Assembly: GCF_019710575.1 (NCBI RefSeq) | Contig: NZ_JAHWFK010000057.1 | Span: 54,164 to 118,163, forward strand | Direction: 5' to 3' | DNA from: Paractinoplanes polyasparticus | Lineage (GTDB): Bacteria > Actinomycetota > Actinomycetes > Mycobacteriales > Micromonosporaceae | DNA: 64,000 nt | In this document: one piece after another, positions 25,369-35,300 of the stretch | How positions within the stretch are numbered: position 1 is the stretch's first letter | How the letters are laid out: every line of letters begins with the position of its first letter | The notes under the pieces: model-generated | Databases searched by the model: none | Told to the model about the DNA's origin: nothing | What the model saw: the letters and a program-made list of their open reading frames with translations, nothing else | Position numbers and translations under genes: made by a program

Positions 25369-28300
25369 TTACGGTTTTTTCGTAGCACGCCAGAAACCGT
25401 CGACAGTCTCTTCAATACTAAAGCCCTTTCCGCTTAGGTAATTCAGCTCTCGCCCAAACACGTTCCCTCCGGAGAAGCGCTTGCTGAACGGGTCTGACAC
25501 GAACTTGATTTCGTCGCCCCGATCGATCGCGTCGTCGATAAAACGTTTGTTGCGTGTCCAGTTCCAACGACCTGTCCCCTTACCCCAGGCAATCTCACCC
25601 TTAAGCGTGTAACCGCTTCTCATTGCTCCGCGAACATTGAGTACATTGAAATCTTGAGTCGGGTTGGCTTTGACATGTGTTCTGATATCCCGGCTTGTTC
25701 CCAGAAGCGTGGTCCCACAGTTATGGACAAGGATCGGAGTCTCGCCGGCAAGTACATAGTACGTGTGGGTGGCGTCGACGGTGAGGTCGTACATCGTGCT
25801 GACGCCGGTGTAGGTCTTGACGGCGGCCACTGTGCGGGTGGTGCGGATCGAATTCAGCTTGTCGCCGGGGTTCAGGTCGCCGGCATCGGTCCACTTCTGT
25901 TTGCTGCTGTTCCAAATGGGATGATGCCGGGTTGTCTGAATTACGTTGCGGGCGCCGTTGTTCTCGATCGTCAGGTCGGTGAGGGCGGTGTCCTGGTGGA
26001 CGTGGACCTTCGTGACAGTCCGGACGTAGCGTTTGCCGCTGATCGGGTCAGTGGCGACGACCTTGTCACCGATCTTGACTGCAGCGATCGGCTTGGCCGT
26101 GCCGTCGGCCATCAGGACCAGCGTTGCCGCGGCAAAGCTGTGCGTTGGACAGCTCGCCGACGGCGCTCTCGCCGCGCCTTCGTCTGCGGCACCGGCGGCC
26201 GATTTAGCGGCTGACTTGCTGAACCCGCCGCGGGTCAAGCCGCTAGCGATGCTGCTGGCTTCTTTTTTCACTGCTGCTGTGCCTGCGTTGGCGGCGGCTT
26301 TCGCACCGGCACCGGAGGCCAAGGATCTGATGCCTGCTTTGACGCCTTGGCCGGCGATGGAGGTGACGCCGCCGGTGAATCCACCGATCACAGCACCGAG
26401 GGCGCCGTTCTTGGCTAGCCCGCCCCAGCTGAAGTTGCCCTTGTGCTCGACTTTCGTTTCGATCGCGTACTGGACCATGCTGGCGACCGCGCCGGCTGCG
26501 GCGCCGCAGGCGACTGCGCCGACCCCGGTGATGCCGATAGCGGCTCCACAGCCGATGCCGACGGCAGCTCCGACAACGCCTCCGATGACTGCGGCTTTGT
26601 TGTCGTCGAGCCAGTTACCGGACTTGCACAGCCAGTTGCATTTCTTCTTCTTCTTTGTCGGTTCCGAGGGCGGGGGCGGATCTTCCTGGGGTTTCGGTGA
26701 TTCGGTGTGGCCGCCTTCGGGACGGGTACCGCCGCCGCCGGGTTCTCTGGCGATCAGGCCGGAAGGGTCGGAGTGGACGATCGGGCTGTTGACCGCGTAG
26801 GCGTAGCCCTCGAACGACTGCGGATCAGAAGCGTTGAACAGCGGGTCGATCGAGATGAACCGGCCCAAGGCTGGGTCATACTCGCGGGCGCCGAGATGCG
26901 TCAGTCCGGTCAAGTCTGCGGTGCCACCGACGAAACCTTTGGTGTTTCCCCAGGCTGCTGCAGTCCCGCGGGGTGCGCCGAAGGGGGTTTGTCGGCGGAT
27001 GGTTTCGGCGAGGGTTTTCTCGTCGACCATCACGTTCTGGGTGCCTTGGTGGTCGTTGAACAGCCAGGTGACGCCTTGAGCGGTGCGCTGGGCGACCGTG
27101 CTGTCGCCGAATTCGTAGTAGCGGGTGCAGCTGGTCTTGGCGGTGCTGTTGGTGTACCGCAGTTCTTGGTTGCCGAGGTAGAGGGTGCGGCCGGTGGTGT
27201 CGCGGCTGATCAGCCGGTTGCCGTCGGCGTCGTAGAGGTACGTGGTGCTGCCGGCGGCGTCGGTGACCGATTGCAGGTGGCCTTCGGCGTCCCATTGCAG
27301 GGTTTGGGTGCCGTTAGGCCCGGGTCGGGTTTTGGTGTTGCCGGCGCCGTCGTAGCTGTAGGTGGCTGTTTTCGTGCCGGTGTTGTCGATGGTGGTGGCG
27401 CTGCGCAGGATGTGCGGTTGGCCGGTGGTCGGCTCGTTCGCGGTGGTGTCGGCGTAGCGGTAGTTGGTGGTGACGTCGCCCTTGGCGGTGTTGTGGTCGA
27501 CCAGCTTCGAGCGGGCACCGCCGGGAGTGTATGTGTAGGTGTGCCAGTACGGTGCGACCCCGCCGAGCCCGGCGTTGGTCGGCGACGGTTCGCAGTCGTT
27601 CTGGGCGGGCGTCCATGCCTCTTGCAGCCGTTGGTATCGGTCGTAGGTGAAGCATTGGATGTCGGTGTAGTTGCCGCCGGTGGGGGTGTCGGCGATTTTG
27701 GTGACGTTGCCGGCGTCGTCGTAGGTGTAGTGCTGGTCGGTGACGGTGTTAGGGGCTAGGCCGTCACGGTGGACGCTGATCTGGTTGAGCCGGCCGGTGG
27801 TCTGGTCGGTTTCGAGTGAGACGTAGGCGGGTTTGCCGACGCCGCTGTAGAGGCCGGTGTACAGCTTGTACTGGGTGGTGTGCGCGAGGGCGTCGTATTG
27901 GGCGTTGGAGACGATGCTGCTCTGGGCCTGGGTGCCGTAGTTGTTGGTCAGGGTGAGCGGCTGGTCCTGGTTGGTGTAGGTGTAGCGGACCGTTTCCTGC
28001 AGCAGGTCACCACTGGCCGGATAGGTGACGGCGCTGATGCTGCCGTCGGGGTTGTAGCCGGTGTCGTACTCGTAGGTGCCCCCGATGCCGGGCTCGCTGT
28101 CCGCGATCGTGACTTTGCTGGTGGTGGGCCGGTATTGCTGGTCGTACACCCGGGTGGCGGTGATGTATTCCTTGCCGGAGTCGATCCGGGTGGCCTGGAA
28201 CGGCTGGCCCTTGACCTTGGTGGTGGTGCCGTAGAAGAGGGCGCTGTCGTAGTCCCATTGGGCGAGTTGCCCGCCCGCGACGGGACTGCTGCCTTTCCAC

Positions 28301-31300
28301 AGCGCGATTTTGCGGTCCAGGTCGTCGTACTTGTATGTGAGCCACTGCTGGTTGGCGTTACGGGTGCCGGTGACCCGGCCGAGGTCGTCGTAGGTAGTGA
28401 GACTTTCCCCGCCGTCAGGATCGAGGCTGCTGGTTTTGCGGCCCCGCAGGTCGTAGGTGTAGGTCCATTTGTGCTTGTCGGGGCCGGTGACCGAGGCGAG
28501 CAGGCCTTTGCTGTTGTACGCGTAGTCGGTCTGGGCGTAGTCGGTGCCGGTGGGGGTGCGGGTCGGGTACTGGCGCAGCTGGATGGTGCGTCCGCGGGCA
28601 TCGACCCAACTGGAGGTTCCGGTAGCGCCCTGCGGTGGGGTGACGTCGGTGTGGTCGCCGCCGTAGGCGGTGGTGGTGCGCCACTTCTCGACGCTCTTGG
28701 GTTGGAAGATGGAGGCGGTGGGGCGTCCGGCCCGGTCGTAGACGGTGGCGGTCTGGTTCGGTACGTCCTGCTGGGTCAGTGGTTTGGCCAGATCAGTGCC
28801 GGGGGTGCCGGTCTTGTCCCAGTAGGCGCCGTAGCTCAGCGATTCGCGGCCGGCGGTGTCGTAGAAGGTGTCGCTGAGGATGCGCCCGCCGGAGGGCGAC
28901 ATGGTCTGGGTTTGCCGGGTGCGGAGCAGGCCGTCGTAGAGGGTGTAGGACTTGGTGACCCCGCCCTCGGGGTTGAGGTGCTTGGTGGTCACCGCGTTCA
29001 CGCCGTTGGTGCGGATCAGGTAGTCGTAGCCGATGTCCGGGTCGGCGTTCGGGCTGGGAGTACGGCCTGGATTCCAGACTTTGGTGAGTCGGCCGAGGCC
29101 GTCGTACTCGAGTTCGGTACGCAGCAGGTTGACGTCGATGGTGGCGGTGGCCAGTCCCCAGGCGGGTTCGACGATGGCCGTGGTGGTCCAGCCCAGCGGG
29201 TTGGTGTCGATGGTCTGGACCACCGGTCCGGTCGTGCTCGGGGTGTAGCTGGTCTTTGAGATCCGGCCCAGGGTGTCGGAGGACTCGAGGGAGCGTCCGA
29301 GCTCGTCGTAGCTGGTCTCGGTGAGTTTGGTGTAGGTGGGGCTGCCGCCGTTGTAGGCGCTCATCTGTTCGGTCTTGGTGAGGTCGCCGAGGCTGGGGGC
29401 GACGCCGTAACCATGTTTGTCGTAGTAGCTGCGGGCGTCGCCGATCACTTGGGTGTCGGTTAGTCCACCGCCGGTTGCTGTGGCGCAGTCGACCGCGAAC
29501 GTTTCTAGCCGGTGGGGCAGGTTGAGCAGCCACGCTGTGGTGTTGCGCGGTTCGAAGGTGGTCTTGGTGCACTGTTCGTCGCCAGTGACGGCTTCGTCGC
29601 CGTAATCGTCCTCGCGAACGGTCATCCCGTAGTCGTCGAAGGTGCTCTTGGTGTACGTGGTTCGCGTCCACGGGGCGTGGTCGAGGGTGACCCGGGACCG
29701 GGTCCCCTGGGTCTGGACGAACCGGGCATGCGTGGTGACGTCACCGATTTTGCGGGTCGCCGTGGGTTCCGACTGCCATGGGTCCTGGAGCATGCCGGAG
29801 ACCTCGGCGCCGCCTCTACCGAGAAGGACCCGGCTTTCGCGGACCATGCCGGCGTAGACGTCGAGGTCGGGCGTCGAGCCACCTTGCGAGTCCGGGACCG
29901 ACGCGGGGCGGGTGCTGTCCTTGCTCAGGTAGTCGCCGTGCATGCCGCGGAAGTAGGTGGATTCGGTGTAGGTCTGCTCGCCGGGGTCGCCGACGGTGAC
30001 GCCGACCTTTTGGTAGCCGCGCCACACGTTCCATGTTTTGGCGTCGTCGGGGATCAGGCCGTCGTCGTCGGCGTAGTGCCAGGCCGGGGTGCCGAGATAG
30101 TCGTAGTGGCGCAGCACGCGGGGGGCGCCGCCGGTGCGGTCGGTCTCGGTGACGTCGTTGACGACGTACTTGTTGAAGTAGTCGGTCTGTTTGGGGAATC
30201 CGGGTGGCGCCCAGCGCACCGGGTAGCAGCGCATGGTGTTGTTCTTGGCGTCGGTGGGCACCGCCGTCCCGGCCTTGCAGTCGGACTCGAGGTAGTCGAC
30301 ATGGATGACGGCGCCGGTCTCGGTGTTGATGTCGGTCAGGCGGCGCCAGTTCATCGCCGGTGCGTTGTCGACGGCGTCGACCCGGTTGGGGTAATTGCGG
30401 CCGGCGAAGGTCACGTCGGGCAGGCTGGTCGGGGTGGCGCCGACCAGTCCGTCGTGCTGCACCTTGTCGAGCCACAGCCCGGCGCGGGTGGTGTCTTCCG
30501 GGTCGGGGAAGGAGTGGCTCAGAGTCCACTTCTCGACGTCGCGGAACTTCCCGGTGAGCGCGGCGTAGGTGCTGGTCGTGATGGTGGTGAGCCGCCGGGT
30601 GGTCCAGAACGACGGCATCCACACGTCACAGCTGGTGGCCGAGCAGCTCAGGTCCCACGGGGTGTCCGGCCATTGCGGGTCATCATGGGTGGTGCAGTCG
30701 GACAGGCACCGGTCGACGTAGGTGAAGTCGACGCGGGCGGCGCCGTGGCCGGTGAAGACGGTGTCTTTGCCGGTGGTCAGGTTGGGTTCGACGCGGGTGC
30801 CGTAGACGATGTGGTCGACCTGACCGCTACGGGTGTACGGCTGGATCTTGTCGGTGGCGATCGACTTGTAGTTGTTGGTGGCAGTCTCGTACCAGTACGA
30901 CATGGTGTTGCCGTGCGGGTCGACGACGTAGTCGAGGTTCCACCGCCAGGCGCGTTTGCACATGGACGCGGCGAAGGTGGTCTCGTTGCAGGGTTCGCCT
31001 TTGTGGTTGCCGAAGACCGGGACGGTCCATGCCGAGTCGGTGGTGGCGCCGCTGGTCCAGCCGGGCAGCTTGTTACGGCCGAACCAGTACTGGGTGCCGT
31101 TGGTGGAGGTGACGACCCACCACTCCCCCTCGGCGGCGCCGTTGTCGGCACCGGTCCGTCGTTCGATCTTCGACCCGTCGTCGTTGCGCAGGTGCCACCG
31201 GTTCGATTCACCGGCTTCCTTGATCAGCTCACCGCCGCTGCCGTTGAGGCTCATGGTGGCGTTGTTGGTGACCCAGCACTGGTCGTCGGCGTTCTTGACG

Positions 31301-32256
31301 GTGGTACCGGAATTGTTGCCGCCGTCGGTGTCGTCGCTGCACGGCTTGAACCGGCGTTCAATGAAGCCACCGACGCCCATCTCGAAGCCCTCACCGATCT
31401 CGGAGGGCTGGTTGTTCGACGCCGCCATCCGCCCATCGACCGATTGAGACGAGTAAGCAAGTTCGACGGTGGGTTCCGGCCCACCCATCGCCGGAGGCAC
31501 CCGCATCGGGAACGACCAGGAGAAGTTGCCCGACGCGCCGCCAGCACTCCAGGTTCCCGACGACTTGAGAGTGGTCGCGCCGAAGTTACCGGTGGACCCG
31601 GACGGCGCGCCGCTTAGCGCCAGCAATTGTGAGCTGCCGGTGAGGCTTACCTCCGCCGACACCTGTTTGGTCTTGGCGTTGTTGCGGGTCGGCAGCGGGG
31701 TGCCGGCGCATTGCGGTTTCTGCGGGGTGCTCAGCGCGCAGTCGGGCAGCTTGACCAGCTGAAGCCGGTTGGCCCAGTCACCCCCGAAGGCGGTGGCGAA
31801 CGGACGGTAGTCGACGGTGACCGCAGCCGGGGCTGTGGTGGTGGCGCCGTCGGCGCGGCTCGCCGTGAACAGCAGGCCGCGCACGCCGGCGCGGGCGGAC
31901 GCCTCCTGGTCCAGGACGTCGACCTGCATCGTGGCCGGCGCTGCGGCAGCGCGGGTGGCGGTGCCGGTCGCCGCTTTCAGCATGAAAGTGGTGCCGGTTG
32001 CGCCGAGCGCGACGTGCTGGCGGCCGGCGGCCGGCCACACGGGTGCGGGTCGGGCACTGGCTTGCCGGGAGGTGTCGCTGGCTGGGGGGAGGGCGGCGAC
32101 GGTGGTGACGGGAACGGCGGGTTTTTCGGCCGGTTTGGGTGGGGTGTAGGGGTCGGCCTTCTCGGCCCAGGCCGGTTGTTGCGACATGGTGACGGTGAGC
32201 GTGGCCGTCACCGCCAACGCCAACGCCTTGGTGAGGCGGGACGAGGGGTGTTTCAC
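25369..32256 (-). CDS. Secreted RHS-repeat polymorphic toxin with Hint domain
   Basis: GTG at 32256 with GGAGG six bases upstream gives 2295 residues; an in-frame ATG at 32301 would lie against the preceding stop without a ribosome site. Residues 1-45 form a signal peptide ending AWA. Then come a TcB/SpvB-like front part ('SGTWSAGGASGNFSWSFPM'), a long YD/RHS repeat shell (about 850-1780, repeated 'YDxxGR' units), and the RHS core 'LGAREYDPALGRFISIDP' near 1785. A Gly-rich hydrophobic region (about 1870-1990) follows, then a Hint/pretoxin self-cleaving domain (about 2030-2175, 'LVLMADGTAKPIAAVKIGDKV', ending 'PILVHN'). The unrecognised tip is about 116 residues. The tip would be released by Hint cleavage. 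Operon partner of the LamG protein upstream (stop and the alternative ATG one base apart). Confidence 0.9.
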   Translation of the reverse strand: MKHPSSRLTKALALAVTATLTVTMSQQPAWAEKADPYTPPKPAEKPAVPVTTVAALPPASDTSRQASARPAPVWPAAGRQHVALGATGTTFMLKAATGTATRAAAAPATMQVDVLDQEASARAGVRGLLFTASRADGATTTAPAAVTVDYRPFATAFGGDWANRLQLVKLPDCALSTPQKPQCAGTPLPTRNNAKTKQVSAEVSLTGSSQLLALSGAPSGSTGNFGATTLKSSGTWSAGGASGNFSWSFPMRVPPAMGGPEPTVELAYSSQSVDGRMAASNNQPSEIGEGFEMGVGGFIERRFKPCSDDTDGGNNSGTTVKNADDQCWVTNNATMSLNGSGGELIKEAGESNRWHLRNDDGSKIERRTGADNGAAEGEWWVVTSTNGTQYWFGRNKLPGWTSGATTDSAWTVPVFGNHKGEPCNETTFAASMCKRAWRWNLDYVVDPHGNTMSYWYETATNNYKSIATDKIQPYTRSGQVDHIVYGTRVEPNLTTGKDTVFTGHGAARVDFTYVDRCLSDCTTHDDPQWPDTPWDLSCSATSCDVWMPSFWTTRRLTTITTSTYAALTGKFRDVEKWTLSHSFPDPEDTTRAGLWLDKVQHDGLVGATPTSLPDVTFAGRNYPNRVDAVDNAPAMNWRRLTDINTETGAVIHVDYLESDCKAGTAVPTDAKNNTMRCYPVRWAPPGFPKQTDYFNKYVVNDVTETDRTGGAPRVLRHYDYLGTPAWHYADDDGLIPDDAKTWNVWRGYQKVGVTVGDPGEQTYTESTYFRGMHGDYLSKDSTRPASVPDSQGGSTPDLDVYAGMVRESRVLLGRGGAEVSGMLQDPWQSEPTATRKIGDVTTHARFVQTQGTRSRVTLDHAPWTRTTYTKSTFDDYGMTVREDDYGDEAVTGDEQCTKTTFEPRNTTAWLLNLPHRLETFAVDCATATGGGLTDTQVIGDARSYYDKHGYGVAPSLGDLTKTEQMSAYNGGSPTYTKLTETSYDELGRSLESSDTLGRISKTSYTPSTTGPVVQTIDTNPLGWTTTAIVEPAWGLATATIDVNLLRTELEYDGLGRLTKVWNPGRTPSPNADPDIGYDYLIRTNGVNAVTTKHLNPEGGVTKSYTLYDGLLRTRQTQTMSPSGGRILSDTFYDTAGRESLSYGAYWDKTGTPGTDLAKPLTQQDVPNQTATVYDRAGRPTASIFQPKSVEKWRTTTAYGGDHTDVTPPQGATGTSSWVDARGRTIQLRQYPTRTPTGTDYAQTDYAYNSKGLLASVTGPDKHKWTYTYDLRGRKTSSLDPDGGESLTTYDDLGRVTGTRNANQQWLTYKYDDLDRKIALWKGSSPVAGGQLAQWDYDSALFYGTTTKVKGQPFQATRIDSGKEYITATRVYDQQYRPTTSKVTIADSEPGIGGTYEYDTGYNPDGSISAVTYPASGDLLQETVRYTYTNQDQPLTLTNNYGTQAQSSIVSNAQYDALAHTTQYKLYTGLYSGVGKPAYVSLETDQTTGRLNQISVHRDGLAPNTVTDQHYTYDDAGNVTKIADTPTGGNYTDIQCFTYDRYQRLQEAWTPAQNDCEPSPTNAGLGGVAPYWHTYTYTPGGARSKLVDHNTAKGDVTTNYRYADTTANEPTTGQPHILRSATTIDNTGTKTATYSYDGAGNTKTRPGPNGTQTLQWDAEGHLQSVTDAAGSTTYLYDADGNRLISRDTTGRTLYLGNQELRYTNSTAKTSCTRYYEFGDSTVAQRTAQGVTWLFNDHQGTQNVMVDEKTLAETIRRQTPFGAPRGTAAAWGNTKGFVGGTADLTGLTHLGAREYDPALGRFISIDPLFNASDPQSFEGYAYAVNSPIVHSDPSGLIAREPGGGGTRPEGGHTESPKPQEDPPPPSEPTKKKKKCNWLCKSGNWLDDNKAAVIGGVVGAAVGIGCGAAIGITGVGAVACGAAAGAVASMVQYAIETKVEHKGNFSWGGLAKNGALGAVIGGFTGGVTSIAGQGVKAGIRSLASGAGAKAAANAGTAAVKKEASSIASGLTRGGFSKSAAKSAAGAADEGAARAPSASCPTHSFAAATLVLMADGTAKPIAAVKIGDKVVATDPISGKRYVRTVTKVHVHQDTALTDLTIENNGARNVIQTTRHHPIWNSSKQKWTDAGDLNPGDKLNSIRTTRTVAAVKTYTGVSTMYDLTVDATHTYYVLAGETPILVHNCGTTLLGTSRDIRTHVKANPTQDFNVLNVRGAMRSGYTLKGEIAWGKGTGRWNWTRNKRFIDDAIDRGDEIKFVSDPFSKRFSGGNVFGRELNYLSGKGFSIEETVDGFWRATKKP

Positions 32257-32302
32257 CGAGGACCTCCACAAGGTTCGGGGCGAGGCTGGGCGCGGGGTCA
32301 TA

Positions 32303-35300
32303 TCAAGACGCAGGGGGCGGGGAGAAGGTGACGGTCTTACCGGCGCGAAGGCCTTTGCCGTCCTCGTAGTACTGAACCGAGTTGTATTCGGTGCCCCAGT
32401 AGTAGATTTCGGCGTCCTTGCTGGTGGCGGCCCGGTCGGGCAGGTTGCGGGCGTTGGCGGTGATCGAGCTGTTCTCGTCGAGGATCAGCTGCAGGTCGGT
32501 GCGGTCGGGCAGACCGGTCAGGGCGACGTTGCGCCATTCGATGACCAGTTGCCGGTTCGGTGCGCTGCCCAGGCTCTTGGTGTGCACCGTTGTCTGGTCG
32601 TCGACGATGGGGTCGGCGGCGGGCCAGATCTGCATACCACCGCCAACGGCCGGGTCGGCGGGGTCGGCGGGGTCGGCGGGGTCGCTGAAGGAGATGGCAC
32701 CCCAGTTCTGCACGGTGACGCCGGTGAAGGCGTGGCCGTAGAAGGAGACCGGGAACGGCAGCGGGATCGGTTTTTCGTAGCCGTCGCCGAAGTCAACAGC
32801 GGTGTCGGCGGGGATCCAGCTGGCGGTGCTGAGCGCGCACCGGTTGCCGAAGGTGTCAGTGGCGGTTTCGAGGCCCCGCTCGGCGGTGATGTTCCCGTCG
32901 ATATTGAAGCCGGGGTCTTCGAAGTCGTTGCAGCCTAGTGCCGCATAGAAGTTGTAGTCGCCGTTCTCGACCTCACCGAAGTCGAAGAAGCCACCTTCGT
33001 CGGCTGTCGTGGCGCGCTCTTCGAGCCACACGCGGGCGCCGGCCTGGGGGCTACCGCCCGGGTCGAGGATGAACCCGTTCAGAGAGCCGGTGATGCTGGC
33101 GATCGGCTCGTCCGGGGCGGCGAAGGTGACGGCGGTACCGGAGGTCAGAGCGGGCTCTTGGAAGACGTACTGCGGGCCGTAGTTGCCTCCGGGGCTGGTG
33201 ATGCCGACGGCAGTGTCGGAGCCCTTGGCCCGGTCGTCAGTCAGGCCGGCGTAGTTGAAGGTGACGTCACCGTCGGGGGCCAGCGAAACCTCGAAGCTGA
33301 CCCGGCTGGAGGTGCCGGCGATCAGGGCGTTGCGCCATTCCACGACGAACCGCTGGTCGGTGCCGGAACCGGTCGCCGTCGTCCACACGCTGGCCGAAGC
33401 GTCGACGGTGAGGTCGCTCAGGAACGGCGCGAGCGCGGCGGTCGGCGCGTTGTGCCGGTCGGGCAGGCTCACCCCGTTGTACTGGTCGCGGCCGGCGGGG
33501 TCCTTGAACGAGACGAACCCATTGGTGGACACCCACAGGTTGCTATAGGTGCTGCCGTAGTACGGGACGGTGAACGGTAGCTGCGGTATCTGCACGATTT
33601 GGTCGTCACCGGTCAGCGGGAGCCGGGTGGTGCCCTGCACGAAGGGTGCGGTGGCGGTGTGGCAGACGTAGCCGAAGGTGTCGGCCTCCGGCGCAATCAT
33701 CAGATCCCGCTTGGTGTCGCCGTCGATGAGGATGTCGCGTTCGGCTCTCGCGGAGGCGCATCCGACGTCACCGTTGTCGGCGGCCAGATTGTAGGTGTTC
33801 TCCTCGATCCCGGTGAAGCTGTACTCGCCTTTGGCGTTAGTGGTCCGGCTCAGATCGCCGGGTGTCAGCGTGACCGTGATACCTGCGAGAGGCTCGCCGG
33901 TGATGCCGTCGGTGACCTCGCCCGTGAGCGCGACCGGTGTCTCCACGAACACCTCATGGGTAGTGATCGTCGAGGTGAGCCCGGCGGCGTCGAGGGCCTG
34001 GATGAACAGGTCGGTGGGGCCGGTATCGGTTGCCGAGACCGGGATGGACAGCGTCTTGGCGCCGCCAGGATCGATGGTCACCTGCTGCGCCTGGCCGGTG
34101 GCACCCAACTGGTAACGCACGGCGGTGACCGTGGTGTCACCGCCGGCGTCGACGGTCACCGACAAGTTGCGCCCCGCATAGACCTTGTTGCCCGTGGTTG
34201 CTGGGAAGGTGACCAGCGGCGCGTTCGGGCGCTTCAGGTTGGTGAACTCCATCTCGCTGGTGTTGACCACCCGCCCGTACACGCGGACGTCGTCGATCGC
34301 ACCGGCGAAGTAGCCGGCCGCGGCACCGGCCTGCATGCCCCGTCCGATCGTCACCGGTTTGGCCGAGTCGAACGCGGCGGTCGCGGTGGCCGTGGCAGTC
34401 TGCAGGGTGCCATTGACATACAGCCGCATGGCGCCGGTGGTGCTGTCGTAGGTGGCCATCAGCCGGGTCCAGGCGCCTGCGGTTGCGGTGGCGTTCGACA
34501 GGACCACCGCGGTGGCCGGGGCGTCGACGTCGGTGGAGGCAACCGCGAATCGCCACTTCTTGTCGGCGATGCTGTAGCTGAGCAGGAACGGTGAGGTGCG
34601 GGTGCCGTTCTGCGCCACGATCACCCGCTGACCGGTTCCCGTCGTGCTATCCAACCGGACCGTGGCGGCCAGGGTGAAGCTCTGGTTCGGGTGCAGCGTG
34701 ACGGTCTGCCCGGCCGAGTTGGTGGTCGTGATCGGGCCCGCGGTCGCCGCGAACGTACTCGTGCCGTTCGCTTTCAGCGCCACGCCGACCTTGCCCCGTC
34801 CGGGTTCGAAAGCGGCGCCGGTGAGGGTCGCGGTGTTGCCGTGCTCGGCATCGTCCGCGCCGGTGTTGTCGTCGAAGCTCCACCGGGCGGCCGGGCCGGC
34901 CCCGGCAGCGACCAGGAACGAATAGGTCTGCGGGTCGGAGAAGTTACCGGCCTTGTCCTTGGCCCATACCCGCAGGGTGTAAGCCCGGTCGGTTTTCGGG
35001 GTCACGCAGATCCGCACGGACCGGTCGCTGGCCGGAGCCGGGGCCTGCCCGGGCCCGGAACACGTCGTTGTCGGCGCAGCGCTCGTCACAGGGGCAGCGA
35101 CCTGCGTGGCGGAGGCCGCGGACACCCCCGGGTCGAGCGAGTACGCGTACCCCGCGAAGTCCGACGGGATCGTGGCCGGCGGTTTCAACGTGAACGCGCC
35201 GGTGACACCGGCCCCGCCGTGCACCTGACCGTCTGACGGGTAGGCCGCCGAGACAGGTTTGCCCGGCGTGCCGGGTGCGGTCACGTCGACGGTGAACTCG

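Noticed and set aside
26707..31617. Several long plus-strand frames (up to 701 codons) opposite the RHS toxin
   Set aside because: Val/Gly-rich shadow products caused by repeated YD codons on the other strand; no starts with ribosome sites and no domains.
32630..32690. Short GGGTCGGCG repeats as a possible CRISPR or regulatory repeat
   Set aside because: They are in-frame PADPADP codons of the LamG-type protein with no spacers.
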